From contig CAWIES010000004.1 in assembly GCA_963835215.1 (NCBI GenBank), positions 620,001-684,000 on the forward strand: a DNA stretch of 64,000 nucleotides, in the 5' to 3' direction. This document shows, in pieces, positions 52,737 to 62,500 of this stretch (the stretch's first letter is position 1; each line of letters begins with the position of its first letter). This DNA is from Roseiarcus sp963835215. Lineage in GTDB: Bacteria; Pseudomonadota; Alphaproteobacteria; Rhizobiales; Beijerinckiaceae. Under the pieces are notes generated by a model. The model was not told the origin of the DNA. It ran no database searches and saw only the letters and a program-made list of their open reading frames with translations. The position numbers and the translations under genes are program-made.

Positions 52737-54566
52737 ATGCGCGCGACTGGCGGCGGGGGCGAGGCGTCCGCCATGCTCGGCACGCTGACCCCGCGTCTTG
52801 TCGCCCGCCCCGACGGCGCCTTCATCGTCACCTCGCTCGAACCGCTGCCCGACTATCCGCGCCGCCTCGGCGACGCGCTGCGCCGCTGGGCGCACGAGGC
52901 CCCGAATCGCGTCTTTCTCGCCCAGCGCGACGACAATCGAAACTGGCGCATCCTCACCTATGCGCAGACGCTCGACGCCGTGACGCGCGTCGCGACGGCG
53001 CTGTTGCGCTTCGATCTCTCTCCCGAGCGACCGCTGTTCGTGCTCTCGGGCAACGACATCGAACACGCGCTGATCGGCCTCGCGGCGATGGAGATTGGCG
53101 TTCCCTATTGCCCGATCTCGCCGCCCTTCTCGCTGCTCTCGCAGGACTTCGCCAAGCTCCGCTTCGCTTTCGAGCTGCTGACGCCAGGCCTCGTCTATGC
53201 GAGCGACGGCGCGGCCTTCGCGCGCGCGCTCGACGCCGTCGCTGGGCCTGACATTCCCCGCGTCGCGGCGCGCAACTGCGCGGCGGCCAAGGCGCTGCCC
53301 TTCGCCGATTATCTCGCCACCACCGCAGACCCGGCGCTCGAACGCGCGCGCGAAATGGTCGGCCCCGCCACGATCGCCAAGTTCCTGCTCACGTCAGGTT
53401 CGACCGGCCGGCCGAAGGCGGTCGTCAACACCCAGCGGATGATCTGCGCCAATCAGGCGATGCTGGCGCAGGCCTTTCCGTTCTTGGCCGCAGCGCCGCC
53501 GGTGCTGCTCGACTGGCTGCCGTGGAGCCACACCTTCGGCTCCAACCACAATTTCGGCATCGCGCTGACGCACGGCGGAACGTTCCACTTCGATGGCGGA
53601 CGGCCGATGCCCAGCGGGATTGGCGAGACCGTCGCCAATCTCAAGGAGATCGCGCCAACCGTCTATTTCAACGTACCCAAGGGCTTCGAGGCGCTGCTGC
53701 CTGATCTCGAAGCCGACGCCGCGCTGCGGGCGAAATTCTTCAGCCAGCTGAACATGCTGTTCTACGCGGGGGCGGGCCTCGCGCCCGAGATCTTCCACGC
53801 CTATCGCGCGATGGCCAGGCGCGAGACCGGCCGCGACATCCCCTTCGTCACCGGCCTCGGCGCGACCGAGACCTCGCCCTCGGCGTTGATGTGCCTGATC
53901 GAGGTCGAGGAGCCCGGCAACATGGGTCATCCGATGGCTGGGGTCGAAATCAAGCTGGCGCCCGTCGAGGGCAAGCTCGAAGTGCGCGCGCGCGCGCCGA
54001 GCGTGACGCCGGGCTATTGGCGCGACGCAGCGCTGACCCGCGCCGCATTCGACGAAGAAGGTTTCTATCGCTTCGGCGACGCCCTGCGCTTTGCGACGCC
54101 GGGCGACGCAGCGGGCGGCTTCCTCTTCGATGGCCGCATCGCCGAGGACTTCAAACTCGCGACCGGCACCTGGGTCAGCGTCGGTCCGTTGCGCGCCGCG
54201 CTGGTCTCGGCGCTCGCGCCGCTCGCTAGGGACGCGGCGATCGCTGGCCACGACCGCGACGACGCGACGGCGCTGATCTTTCCCGACCCCGACGCCTGCC
54301 GCGCGGAGACCGGGACACAGGACCTCAACGCCCCCGCCTTACGCGAGGCGTTTCGCCACCGCCTCGCCGCCTTCGCCGGCAACGCGCCGGGCTCGTCCAA
54401 ACGCATTGCGCGGATTGTGCTCCTCGCCGAGCCGCCGTCGCTCGACGCCGGCGAAATCACCGACAAGGGCTCCCTCAACCAACGCGCTGTCCTGCAACGC
54501 CGCGCCGAAGCCGTCGCCGCGCTCTACGCGCAGCCGTCGGGGACCGAGGTGATTCAAGCAAGCTGA
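52737..54566 (+). CDS. Feruloyl-CoA synthetase-like AMP-forming ligase
   Basis: 609 residues (or 597 from a later ATG at 52773). Motifs: KFLLTSGSTGRPKAVVNTQRM, DWLPWSHTFGSNHNFGIALTHGGTFHFDGGRP, VTGLGATETSPSALMC, GYWRDAALTRAAFDEEGFYRFGDALRF, and the catalytic Lys in ITDKGSLNQRAVL. The Fcs group activates hydroxycinnamic or other aromatic acids. In this cluster it may load an aryl acid for condensation with a carrier-bound amino acid. Confidence 0.86.
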   Translation: MRATGGGGEASAMLGTLTPRLVARPDGAFIVTSLEPLPDYPRRLGDALRRWAHEAPNRVFLAQRDDNRNWRILTYAQTLDAVTRVATALLRFDLSPERPLFVLSGNDIEHALIGLAAMEIGVPYCPISPPFSLLSQDFAKLRFAFELLTPGLVYASDGAAFARALDAVAGPDIPRVAARNCAAAKALPFADYLATTADPALERAREMVGPATIAKFLLTSGSTGRPKAVVNTQRMICANQAMLAQAFPFLAAAPPVLLDWLPWSHTFGSNHNFGIALTHGGTFHFDGGRPMPSGIGETVANLKEIAPTVYFNVPKGFEALLPDLEADAALRAKFFSQLNMLFYAGAGLAPEIFHAYRAMARRETGRDIPFVTGLGATETSPSALMCLIEVEEPGNMGHPMAGVEIKLAPVEGKLEVRARAPSVTPGYWRDAALTRAAFDEEGFYRFGDALRFATPGDAAGGFLFDGRIAEDFKLATGTWVSVGPLRAALVSALAPLARDAAIAGHDRDDATALIFPDPDACRAETGTQDLNAPALREAFRHRLAAFAGNAPGSSKRIARIVLLAEPPSLDAGEITDKGSLNQRAVLQRRAEAVAALYAQPSGTEVIQAS

Positions 54567-54571
54567 AGGGC

Positions 54572-54626
54572 GCCCTTCTCCCCTTGCGGAAGAAGGTGTC
54601 ACGCCGCAGGCGTGACGGATGAGGGT
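54572..54626. repeat. Two-hairpin palindromic repeat
   Basis: Hairpin 1 CCTTCTCC / GAAGAAGG is imperfect; hairpin 2 is TCACGCC-GCA-GGCGTGA, seven base pairs; then CGGATGAGGG. It lies between convergent genes, 5 bases after the feruloyl-CoA synthetase-like stop and 7 bases before the ketoreductase stop. Confidence 0.85.
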
Positions 54627-54633
54627 CGCGTCG

Positions 54634-55362
54634 CTAGGCCGTCGCGCCGGCGTCGACGGTCAGCACGGCGCCGCTGATGTTGCGGCCGCCTTCGCCGAGC
54701 AACAGCGACGCCATCGCCGCGACGTCTTCGGGATCGGCGAGACGGCGCAGCGCGCTGCGGGCCGCGATGCGTTCGCGTTGCGCGCCATCGAGGCTATGGG
54801 TCAGCTCGGTCGCGACAAAGCCGGGCGCAATCGCGTTGACCGTGACGCCGACCCGGCCGACCTCGCGCGCCAGCGAGCGGGTGAAGCCGGTCAGCGCCGA
54901 TTTGCTTGCGGCATAGACGGACAGTCCGTTGAAACCGGTGGCGGCGACGATCGAAGCGATGTTGACGACGCGCCCCCGCCCCTCGGCCATCATGCCGCGC
55001 ACGACATATTTGGTCAGCACGATCGGCGACAGCGTGTTGAGCCGCAGCAGGCCTTCGATGTCGCCATTGCTCATCGTTGCCAACAGGGCCTCGCCGCCGA
55101 TCCCCGCGTTGTTGACGAGGCCGTAGATCGGCCCCCGGCGCTCGCGCAGGCCGCGCACGAAAGCGGGGATGGCGGCGATGTCGGTGAGATCGAACGGCTC
55201 GAAATGCAGCGCGCCGCCACCGGCAAGCGAACTGGCCGCCTCGGCGAAGGCCTCGCTCGGTTTGCGCGCGAGGCCGGTGACGGCGAACCCGTCGCGCGCC
55301 AGCCGCGTCGCGATCGCAAGGCCAATGCCGCGGCTCGCGCCGGTGACCAGCACGTTATCCAT
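54634..55362 (-). CDS. SDR-family ketoreductase (FabG-like)
   Basis: 242 residues. Nucleotide-binding GASRGIG near the N-terminus, NNAGIGG, catalytic Ser/Tyr/Lys in IASIVAATGFNGLSVYAASKSALTGF, and AIAPGFVATELT. NADPH-dependent reduction of a 3-oxoacyl or related ketone. The start overlaps the end of the acyl ligase gene; with it and carrier protein 2 it forms a minus-strand operon. Confidence 0.92.
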   Translation of the reverse strand: MDNVLVTGASRGIGLAIATRLARDGFAVTGLARKPSEAFAEAASSLAGGGALHFEPFDLTDIAAIPAFVRGLRERRGPIYGLVNNAGIGGEALLATMSNGDIEGLLRLNTLSPIVLTKYVVRGMMAEGRGRVVNIASIVAATGFNGLSVYAASKSALTGFTRSLAREVGRVGVTVNAIAPGFVATELTHSLDGAQRERIAARSALRRLADPEDVAAMASLLLGEGGRNISGAVLTVDAGATA

Positions 55363-56707
55363 GACGGACCAGCTTTCCCCCGTCGGTGATCGGCAATTCG
55401 GCGACGAAGCTCAGGGACGACGGCGCCTTGTAGGCGGGCAGCGCGGCGCGGCAGGCGGCGAGAATTTCGCGCTTGGTCGCTTCGTCACCCTTCGCCCCGG
55501 CGCGCAGCACCACTTCGGCGGCGACCAGCGCGCCGGTAATCGCATTCTTGCGCGAAAAGACGCGGCTGGCGCTGACCGCCGCATGCGCGTTGAGCGCCGC
55601 CTCGACCTCTTCGGGATGAACTTTGGCGCCGCCGACATTGATGACGCCGCCGCGCCGGCCGACGAACAGATAGCGCTCGCCGTGCCGCTCGACCACGTCG
55701 CCGGTGTCGACGAAGCCCGCGGCGTCCTTGAGCGAGGGCGCGTTCTCGCCAACGTAGCGCAACGCAGTGCGATTGGAGTGGATGCGCAGCGTGTCGTCCT
55801 CGATCCGGATCGCCACCTCGCCGATTTCGCCGATCAGCGCAGCGGGAAAACCGGCGCGGCCGTCGGCAACCGCGAAGGCGACGCCCGCTTCGGTCGAAGC
55901 GTAGGCGTGCTCGACGCGCCCCTTTGGGTAAAGCGCCTTGAGCGAGGCGAGCACCGCGTCATCGGCGATTTCGCCCGACAGGCGCACGCCCTGGGGCGCG
56001 ATGCGGCGCGCCTCGGCGCTCATCAACACTTTGCGCCAATGCGACGGCGTGCCGGAAATATGGGAGGCGTCGGCGTGAGCGAGGCGGACGAGGAAGGCGT
56101 CGACGCTCTCGTTCGGGTCGCTCAGCGTCAGCGATTCCACCCCGGCGAGCGCGCGCAGGAAAATCTGCAAGCCGCCATAGCGGCGGATGTCGTAGAAGGT
56201 CGCCCAGCGCTGACCTGCGTCAGCACGGAACGGCGCGGTCAGCGTCGCGAGCGTGTGGGCGACCAGCTTCGGCGGCCCGCTGGTGCCCGAGGTTGGCAGG
56301 ACCCATTCGGTGGCGAAGCGTCGCGCGCGCGGCGCGGCGAGCGGCGTGAGAGGTAGGCGGCAAGCGATGCGCGCCCCGACCTCGATCTGCGGCGCGTCGC
56401 CATCGGAAACCAGCGCATCGGCGCCGGCGGCGCGCATCAGCGCCGTGAGCGCGAGCGCATCGACTCCCGGCGGACACAGCACGATCTGGCGCGCCAGGCC
56501 GTCAAGCTCGATCAACGCCGCCGCCGCCTTAGCCATATCGCCGACCGCCAGCGCGACGCAGCGCCCTTCGAGCTGCGTGAGATCGGCGCCAAGGCAGGTC
56601 GCCGACGCGAGATCGTCAAGGTTGACGCTCCAGTTGCGCGTCGAAATCCGCCGGCCGCGCCCGGCGCCCGGCGCCATTAGCGCGGCGAGGGTCGGCGCCT
56701 CAGACAA
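55355..56707 (-). CDS. Acyl-CoA/acyl-ACP synthetase-like AMP-forming enzyme
   Basis: 450 residues, starting with TTG at 56707. Adenylation motifs: EWVLPTSGTSGPPKLVAHT, HAYASTEAGVAFAVADGRAGFPAALIG, GFVDTGDVVERHGERYLFVGRRGGVINVGGAKVHPEEVE, and catalytic Lys in PITDGGKLVRHG. Short for the family because the N-terminal region is reduced. It overlaps the carrier protein 2 gene upstream and the ketoreductase downstream, so it probably loads an acyl group onto that carrier. Confidence 0.88.
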   Translation of the reverse strand: MSEAPTLAALMAPGAGRGRRISTRNWSVNLDDLASATCLGADLTQLEGRCVALAVGDMAKAAAALIELDGLARQIVLCPPGVDALALTALMRAAGADALVSDGDAPQIEVGARIACRLPLTPLAAPRARRFATEWVLPTSGTSGPPKLVAHTLATLTAPFRADAGQRWATFYDIRRYGGLQIFLRALAGVESLTLSDPNESVDAFLVRLAHADASHISGTPSHWRKVLMSAEARRIAPQGVRLSGEIADDAVLASLKALYPKGRVEHAYASTEAGVAFAVADGRAGFPAALIGEIGEVAIRIEDDTLRIHSNRTALRYVGENAPSLKDAAGFVDTGDVVERHGERYLFVGRRGGVINVGGAKVHPEEVEAALNAHAAVSASRVFSRKNAITGALVAAEVVLRAGAKGDEATKREILAACRAALPAYKAPSSLSFVAELPITDGGKLVRHG

Positions 56708-56946
56708 GCGATTTTTCGTAGAAGGCGATCAGCTCGCCAAGCGTGACCGGAAAGCGGCCGTCGCCCGCGTCGCTGAAGGGATCGGCGCCCAATGAATCTT
56801 CGAGCCGCGACACCAGGATGGCGAAGCACAGCGAGTTCGAGGCCAGATTCCGTCAGCGGCAAGTCGTCGGCGAGCGGCGCCAGCGTCTTGCCCTGCTCCG
56901 CCGCCACTTCGTTAATGGCGGCGAGGATCGTTAACCGAGTCGTCAT
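56700..56946 (-). CDS. Acyl carrier protein 2, one-base frame break
   Basis: About 81 residues: MTTRLTILAAINEVAAEQGK, then LPLTESGLDSLCFAILVSRLEDSLG with the standard phosphopantetheine Ser (DSL), then FPVTLGELIAFYEKSLV. One extra A near 56848 splits the frame exactly at GLD-SL. Its stop overlaps the next gene's TTG start. First gene of the carrier-ligase-ketoreductase operon; 91 bases separate it from the divergent acyltransferase-like gene. Confidence 0.85.
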
Positions 56947-57037
56947 GCGGTCCATTGCCTTGCATTGAGGGCGTTCAACCACTCTACTATGGTTCGCCGC
57001 GCACGCGCCGCGTCATTTCTGCGAACGGTAAATTTTT

Positions 57038-57916
57038 ATGGTCGATTCCGCTCTGGCGAACGTGGTTTGCCGCGCGATTGAAGAGCGTGACCTCCCAAGC
57101 GTCCTCGACTGCCTGATGCGGGGCTTTCCCGAGCGAGCGCGCGACTACTGGACGCGCGGCCTCGCCCGGCTCGGCGCCCGCCCGCCGGTCGACGGCTATC
57201 CGCGCTACGGGCATCTGCTTGAAGTCGGCGGCCGGGTCGTCGGCGTGCTGCTGCAGATTTTCGCCACCCGCCAGACGCCGCCCGGACCGATGGTTCGCTG
57301 CAACATGTCGAGCTGGTGCGTCGATCCCGAATACCGCAGCTACGCGCATCCGCTGCACGCGCGCGCGATCGCCCGGCGCGAGGCGGTCTATCTCACGCTC
57401 ACCGCGGCGCCCCACACCGTCGCCGCGCTCAAGGCCTTCGGCTATCGCGCCTCGACCGCGGGACAGGTGATCTTCGCGCCGTTGCTGTCGCGCGGACAGA
57501 CCGGCGCGCGCGTGGTCGAGTATGCGGCGGACCGGCCCGAGGCGGCGCGATTGTCGCGCGAAGACGCGCGCCTGCTCGCCGACCATGCCGCACTCGGCTG
57601 CATCGCGTTGATCGGCCTCGCCGGGAACGAGGCGCGGCCGCTCATCTTCCAGCCGCGCACAATCTGGCGCGCGCTGATCCCCTGCGTGCATGTCATCTAT
57701 TGCCGCGAAGCGAGTGACCTCGCGCGTTTCGGCTTCGCCTATGGGCGCCATCTCGCGCGCAGTGGGCGTTTCTTCGCCCTCGCCGACGCCCTCGGCCCGA
57801 TTCCTGGCCTCGCCGGCCGCTACTTCCCTGGCCGTGAGTTGCGTTATTACAAGGGTCCGCAGGCGCCCTCGCCGCTCGATCTCGCCGACACCGAGCTGGT
57901 GATCCTCGGGCGGTGA
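57038..57916 (+). CDS. GNAT-like acyltransferase
   Basis: 292 residues. N-terminal GNAT-like region: VCRAIEERDLPSVLDCLMRGFPERARDYW, HLLEVGGRVVGVLLQIF, CNMSSWCVDPEYRSYAHPLHARAI. The rest is less typical. Similar proteins occur near exopolysaccharide or carrier-protein clusters and may transfer acyl groups from carriers. Divergent from carrier protein 2, so likely functionally tied to it; function unproven. Confidence 0.68.
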   Translation: MVDSALANVVCRAIEERDLPSVLDCLMRGFPERARDYWTRGLARLGARPPVDGYPRYGHLLEVGGRVVGVLLQIFATRQTPPGPMVRCNMSSWCVDPEYRSYAHPLHARAIARREAVYLTLTAAPHTVAALKAFGYRASTAGQVIFAPLLSRGQTGARVVEYAADRPEAARLSREDARLLADHAALGCIALIGLAGNEARPLIFQPRTIWRALIPCVHVIYCREASDLARFGFAYGRHLARSGRFFALADALGPIPGLAGRYFPGRELRYYKGPQAPSPLDLADTELVILGR

Positions 57917-57930
57917 AGGAGGCGAGCGTT

Positions 57931-59388
57931 GTGAGCCGATCGCGCGCGTTAATGTTCCAGGGCACCGGCTCGGACGTCGGCAAATCGCTGATCGTGGCCG
58001 GCCTCTGCCGCGCCTTCTCGTCGCGCGGCCTGAAGGTGCGACCGTTCAAGCCGCAGAACATGTCGAACAACGCCGCGGTGACGCCGGGCGGCGGCGAGAT
58101 CGGCCGCGCTCAGGCGCTGCAGGCGCGCGCGTGCGGCGTTGCGCCGAGCGTTGCCATGAACCCCGTTCTCTTGAAGCCGCAGAGCGACACCGGCGCGCAA
58201 ATCGTCGTGCAAGGCCGAGTGCTCGGAACCGCCGAGGCGCGCGCGTATCAGAATCTGAAGCCGCAACTGATGGCGGCCGTGCTCGATAGCTACGCGCAAC
58301 TGAGAGGCGAGGCCGAGCTTGTGCTGGTCGAGGGCGCCGGCAGTCCGGCCGAGGTCAATTTGCGCGAACGCGACATCGCCAACATGGGTTTTGCCCGCGC
58401 CGCTGACGTTCCCGTCGTCTTGATCGGCGACATCGATCGAGGCGGCGTCATCGCCCAACTGGTCGGAACGAAAGCGGTGCTCGCGCCCGAGGACGCGGCG
58501 ATGATCGTCGGCTTTCTCGTCAACAAGTTCCGCGGCGACGCGAGCCTGTTTGACGATGGGCTGCGCTTCATCGTCGAGCGCACCGGTTGGCGCGCGCTCG
58601 GCCTGATCCCGTTCTTCGCCCCCGCCCATCGCCTTCCCGCCGAGGACGCGGTAGTGCTTGACGACGTGCGCGCAAAGGATCGCGCAGCGGTGACGATCGC
58701 CGTGTTGCAGCACGCGCACATCGCCAACTTTGACGATTTCGATCCGCTGCGGCTCGAGCCGAACGTGCGCCTCGTCATGGTGCGGCCGGGCGAGGCGCTC
58801 CCGCTCGCCGATCTCATTATCCTGCCCGGCAGCAAGGCGACGATCGCCGACCTCGCCTTCCTGCGCGCGCAAGGCTGGGACATCGATCTTGCCGCCCATG
58901 TGCGGCGCGGGGGACGTGTCCTGGGAATTTGCGGCGGCTATCAGATGCTCGGAAAGCGCGTCGCCGATCCCGAAGGCGCCGAGGGACCGCGCGGCGAGGT
59001 CGCCGGGCTCGGGCTGCTCGACGTCGAGACGATTCTCGAGGGCGAAAAGTCGCTGCGCTCGATTGCCGGAATCTGCCTCGCCAACGGCGCGCCGTTCTCG
59101 GGCTATGAAATGCACATCGGCCGCACGCATGGGCCGGGTTGCGCTGCGCCGCTGCTCCGCTACGCGGACGGGCGCGAGGACGGCGCGATTTCGCCCGATG
59201 GGCGCGTCATGGGCGCCTATGCGCACGGCCTGTTCGCCGACGACGCCCAGCGCGCCGCCTGGCTCGCCGCGCTCGGGACGACGTCCGGCCTGGGCTATGA
59301 GGCGATGGTCGAGCGCACGCTCGACGAACTCGCGGCGCACCTGGCGGCGCACATCGATCTCGACGCGCTGCTGGCGTTGGCGCGATAG
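57931..59388 (+). CDS. cobQ: Cobyric acid synthase
   Basis: About 485 residues. Start taken at GTG 57931 because AAGGAGG lies 8 bases upstream. P-loop-like LMFQGTGSDVGKSLIVAGLCRAF, then KPQNMSNNAAV, LVEGAGSPAEVNLRERDIANMGFARAADVPVVLIGDIDRGGVIAQ, and a triad-type glutamine amidotransferase domain with Cys in VLGICGGYQMLGK and His in GAYAHGLFAD. Amidates adenosylcobyrinic diamide in B12 synthesis. QueG in this window is one B12-dependent user. No cobalamin riboswitch seen upstream. Confidence 0.95.
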   Translation: MSRSRALMFQGTGSDVGKSLIVAGLCRAFSSRGLKVRPFKPQNMSNNAAVTPGGGEIGRAQALQARACGVAPSVAMNPVLLKPQSDTGAQIVVQGRVLGTAEARAYQNLKPQLMAAVLDSYAQLRGEAELVLVEGAGSPAEVNLRERDIANMGFARAADVPVVLIGDIDRGGVIAQLVGTKAVLAPEDAAMIVGFLVNKFRGDASLFDDGLRFIVERTGWRALGLIPFFAPAHRLPAEDAVVLDDVRAKDRAAVTIAVLQHAHIANFDDFDPLRLEPNVRLVMVRPGEALPLADLIILPGSKATIADLAFLRAQGWDIDLAAHVRRGGRVLGICGGYQMLGKRVADPEGAEGPRGEVAGLGLLDVETILEGEKSLRSIAGICLANGAPFSGYEMHIGRTHGPGCAAPLLRYADGREDGAISPDGRVMGAYAHGLFADDAQRAAWLAALGTTSGLGYEAMVERTLDELAAHLAAHIDLDALLALAR

Positions 59389-59406
59389 ACGTCATCCCGC
59401 ACCCCA

Positions 59407-59458
59407 TTTCCTCGTCCTGAGGAGCGCCCGATAGGGCGCGTCTCGAAGGACGAGGAAA
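59407..59458. repeat. Palindromic repeat, second family
   Basis: Outer stem TTTCCTCGTCCT / AGGACGAGGAAA, with inner GAG-x-GCGCCC-GATA-GGGCGC-GTCTC. Different from the CCTTCTCCC family; it resembles the CCTCATCCTGAGGAGC...TCTCGAAGGATGAGG palindromes common in Rhizobiales genomes. Between cobQ and addB. Confidence 0.85.
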
Positions 59459-59580
59459 GGGCCGCGCCGCCGCTTGCCTTCCCCCTCTGGCGGCGGGACA
59501 AGAGCTGTCCATTCACTCCCCCTCGCAAGTCCGCCCTGCCCGGCCCTAACCTCTTCTCCATTCCCGCCGGCGCGCCCTTC

Positions 59581-62500
59581 TTGCCGACGCTGGCGCGGGC
59601 GCTGTTCGACGGCGCGCTGATCGAGAGTTTTCCCGGCGCGGGCGGGCCGCTGGCGCTCGCCGACGCGACGATCTACGTGCCGACCCAGCGCGCGGCCGCG
59701 GCGCTGGCGCGCGAGTTGGTCTTGGCGAGCGGCGGGGCGAGCCTGATCCTGCCGCGCATCGCCCCGCTCGGCGCCTTCGAGCCGACCCGCGAAGAACTCG
59801 GCCTGATCGCCGACGACGACGCGCTGAGCGAAGCCGCGCCGCCGAGTGTTGGCGAGCTCGCCCGGCGGATGACGCTGGCGCGGCTGGTGCGCGCCTGGGG
59901 CGAGGCGCTGCGCGGCGCGATTCGCGGCATCGACGCCGAGGGGCGCATGACGTTCGACGTCAGCGAGCCGCCGCTGGTCGCGACCAGTCCGGCCCAAGCG
60001 TTCGCGCTCTCTGGCGATCTCGCCGGGCTGATCGACGACTTCATCATCGAGGACGTCGCGCCGGAGCGCCTTGAGACGCTGGTCGCCGACCGCTTCGACC
60101 CCTATTGGGGCATCACGCTCGACTTCCTCAAGATCGCTTTCGCGCTTTGGCCTGCCTGGCTCGCCGAGCGCGGCCTCGTCGATCGCGCCCGCCGCGCCGC
60201 GCTGACGATCGAAGCCGAAGTTCGCGCGCTCGCGGACGGCGCCGCGCGCGGGCCGACGATCATCGCCGGCTCGACCGGCGCCAATCGCGCCACCGCTCGG
60301 CTGATCGCGGCGATCGCCCGCGCGCCACAGGGCGCGGTGGTGTTGCCCGATCTCGACCGCGACCTCGACGACGCGGCCTGGGCGATGCTGGGAGAAGACG
60401 GCGACGGCGCAATTGGCGTCGCCGGCCATCCGCAGGCGATCCTGCGCCGGCTGCTGGCGACGATCGGCGTCGAGCGCGGCGCGGTCAGGCCGCTTGGCCT
60501 CGTCGACGCGCCGCGCCGCGCCCGCGCGCGCTTCCTCACCGAGGCGCTGCGCCCCGCCGACTCGACCGACCTCTGGGCGCGGCGGCGCGACGAGGCGACA
60601 GACGACGGGCTGGCCGACGTCGCGATCATTCTCGCCGCAGACGAAAACGAGGAGGCGTTGGCGCTCGCCGCCGCGATGCGCGAGGCGCTGGAGACGCCGG
60701 GACGCACCGCCGCGCTGATCACCCCCGACGTCGCCATCGCCCGCCGCGTCGCCGCCGAACTGACGCGCTGGGGAATCGAGATCGAGGCTTCGGCCGGCCG
60801 CACGTTGGGAGAGACCGACGCCGGGGTGCTGGCGCGCCTCGCGTTGGCGGCGGCGGGCGATTTTTCGCCCCTGCCGCTCGCCGCGCTGCTGGCGAACCCG
60901 CTGACCTCGCTAGGCCGCACGCGCGAGGCCTACCAAGCCGCGGCGCGCGCGCTGGAAATCGGTGTGCTGCGCATGGTCCTGCCGCCCTCGGGGTTAGAGC
61001 GATCAGGGGGCGTTGATTGCACAAGCGCGCGCCGCCGCCAGCGACCGCTACGCTCATCCGGCGCTACGACGGCTCGCCGAGCCCGAGTGGCAAGCCGCGG
61101 AAGCGCTGCTCGCCGACGTGACGACGGCGTTTGCACCTTTGCGTGCGCTCGGCGACGCGGCGCCGCTCAGCGATTTCATCGTCGCCCACCGCGACGCGCT
61201 TGGCGCACTGAGTTCAGGCGACGGCGACTGGCGCGAGGCGCTGGGCGGGGAAGCGCTCGAAACGCTGTTCGACGCCTGGAGCGACGGCGCCGACCCGGAG
61301 TTCCGCTGCAGCCTTGGCGATTACGCTGCGCTGTTCGACGCCGTCGTCGCCGCCGAACGCGCGCCCCCTGGCCGGGCGGCGCATCCGCGTCTGCAAATCC
61401 TCGGCCTGCTCGAAGCGCGGCTGCTCGACTTTCGATCTCGCGCTGCTCGCCGGTCTCGACGAGACGGTCTGGCCGCCGGCCGCGACCACCGACGCTTTCC
61501 TCAATCGCAAGATGCGCGCCGATCTCGGCCTGTCGCCGCCCGAGCGGCGCATCGGCCAGACCGCGCATGATTTCGTCGCCGCGCTCGGCGCGCCTCAAGT
61601 GATCCTCAGCCGCGCCAGGAAGCGTGGCGGCGCGCCGACCGTCGCCTCACGCTTTCTCCAGCGCATGGCCGCCGTCGCCGGCGAGGCGGCGTTCGGCGCG
61701 GCGGAGGCGCGCGGCGCACGCTATCTCGCGCTCGCCGAGCGGCTCGACCGTCCCGCCGCCTACCGGCCAATGTTGCGTCCTAAACCGAAGCCGCCCGTTG
61801 CGTTGCGACCACGCCGCCTCAGCGTCACGCGCATCGAAACGCTGCGCCGCGACCCCTATGCGATCTATGCCGAGACAATCCTCGGCCTTGCACCGCTCGC
61901 GCCGATTGCGCCTGCCGCCGGCCCGCGCGAGATCGGCAATATCTGGCATGCCGTGCTGCAAGCGTTCAGCGAGAGCGTCGGCGACGGGCGCCGCCAGCCG
62001 ACGCGCAGGCGCGCCTCGCCGCCTTTGCCGCGGCCCAATTCGCGCCGCTGCTGGCCGACCCAAATTTCCGCGCGACCCGCTGGCCACGTGTCCTCAGCGG
62101 GCTCAGCGCCTTCCTCAGTTTCGACGCCGCGCGCCGGCGCGGCGCCACGCGCATTCTGGTCGAGCGGGCGGGCAAGTTCGAGTTCAAGCTCGCCGATGGC
62201 TCACCCTTCACGCTTACCGCGCGCGCCGACCGCATCGAGCTCGTCGCCGGCGGCGCGGCGCTAATCGATTATAAGACCGGCGCGCCGCCGGGCCCGCGCG
62301 AGGTCGAAATCGGCCTTGCGCCGCAACTGACGCTGTCGGCCAAGATGCTCGCCGAGGGCGCATTCCGCGACGCGCCGGCGGTGGAAGTGGTCGAGGCGCT
62401 CTATTTCAAGCTCGGCGGCGCCAAGGGCGGCGAAGAGAAGCGGCTGAAGCCGGCGGGTCTCGCGGCAATGGTCGCCGAGCATTTCGCCGGCCTGCTCGAG

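Noticed and set aside
57700..57930. Cobalamin riboswitch upstream of cobQ.
   Set aside because: The upstream gene ends 14 bases before the cobQ start, and no B12-box-like sequence is seen.
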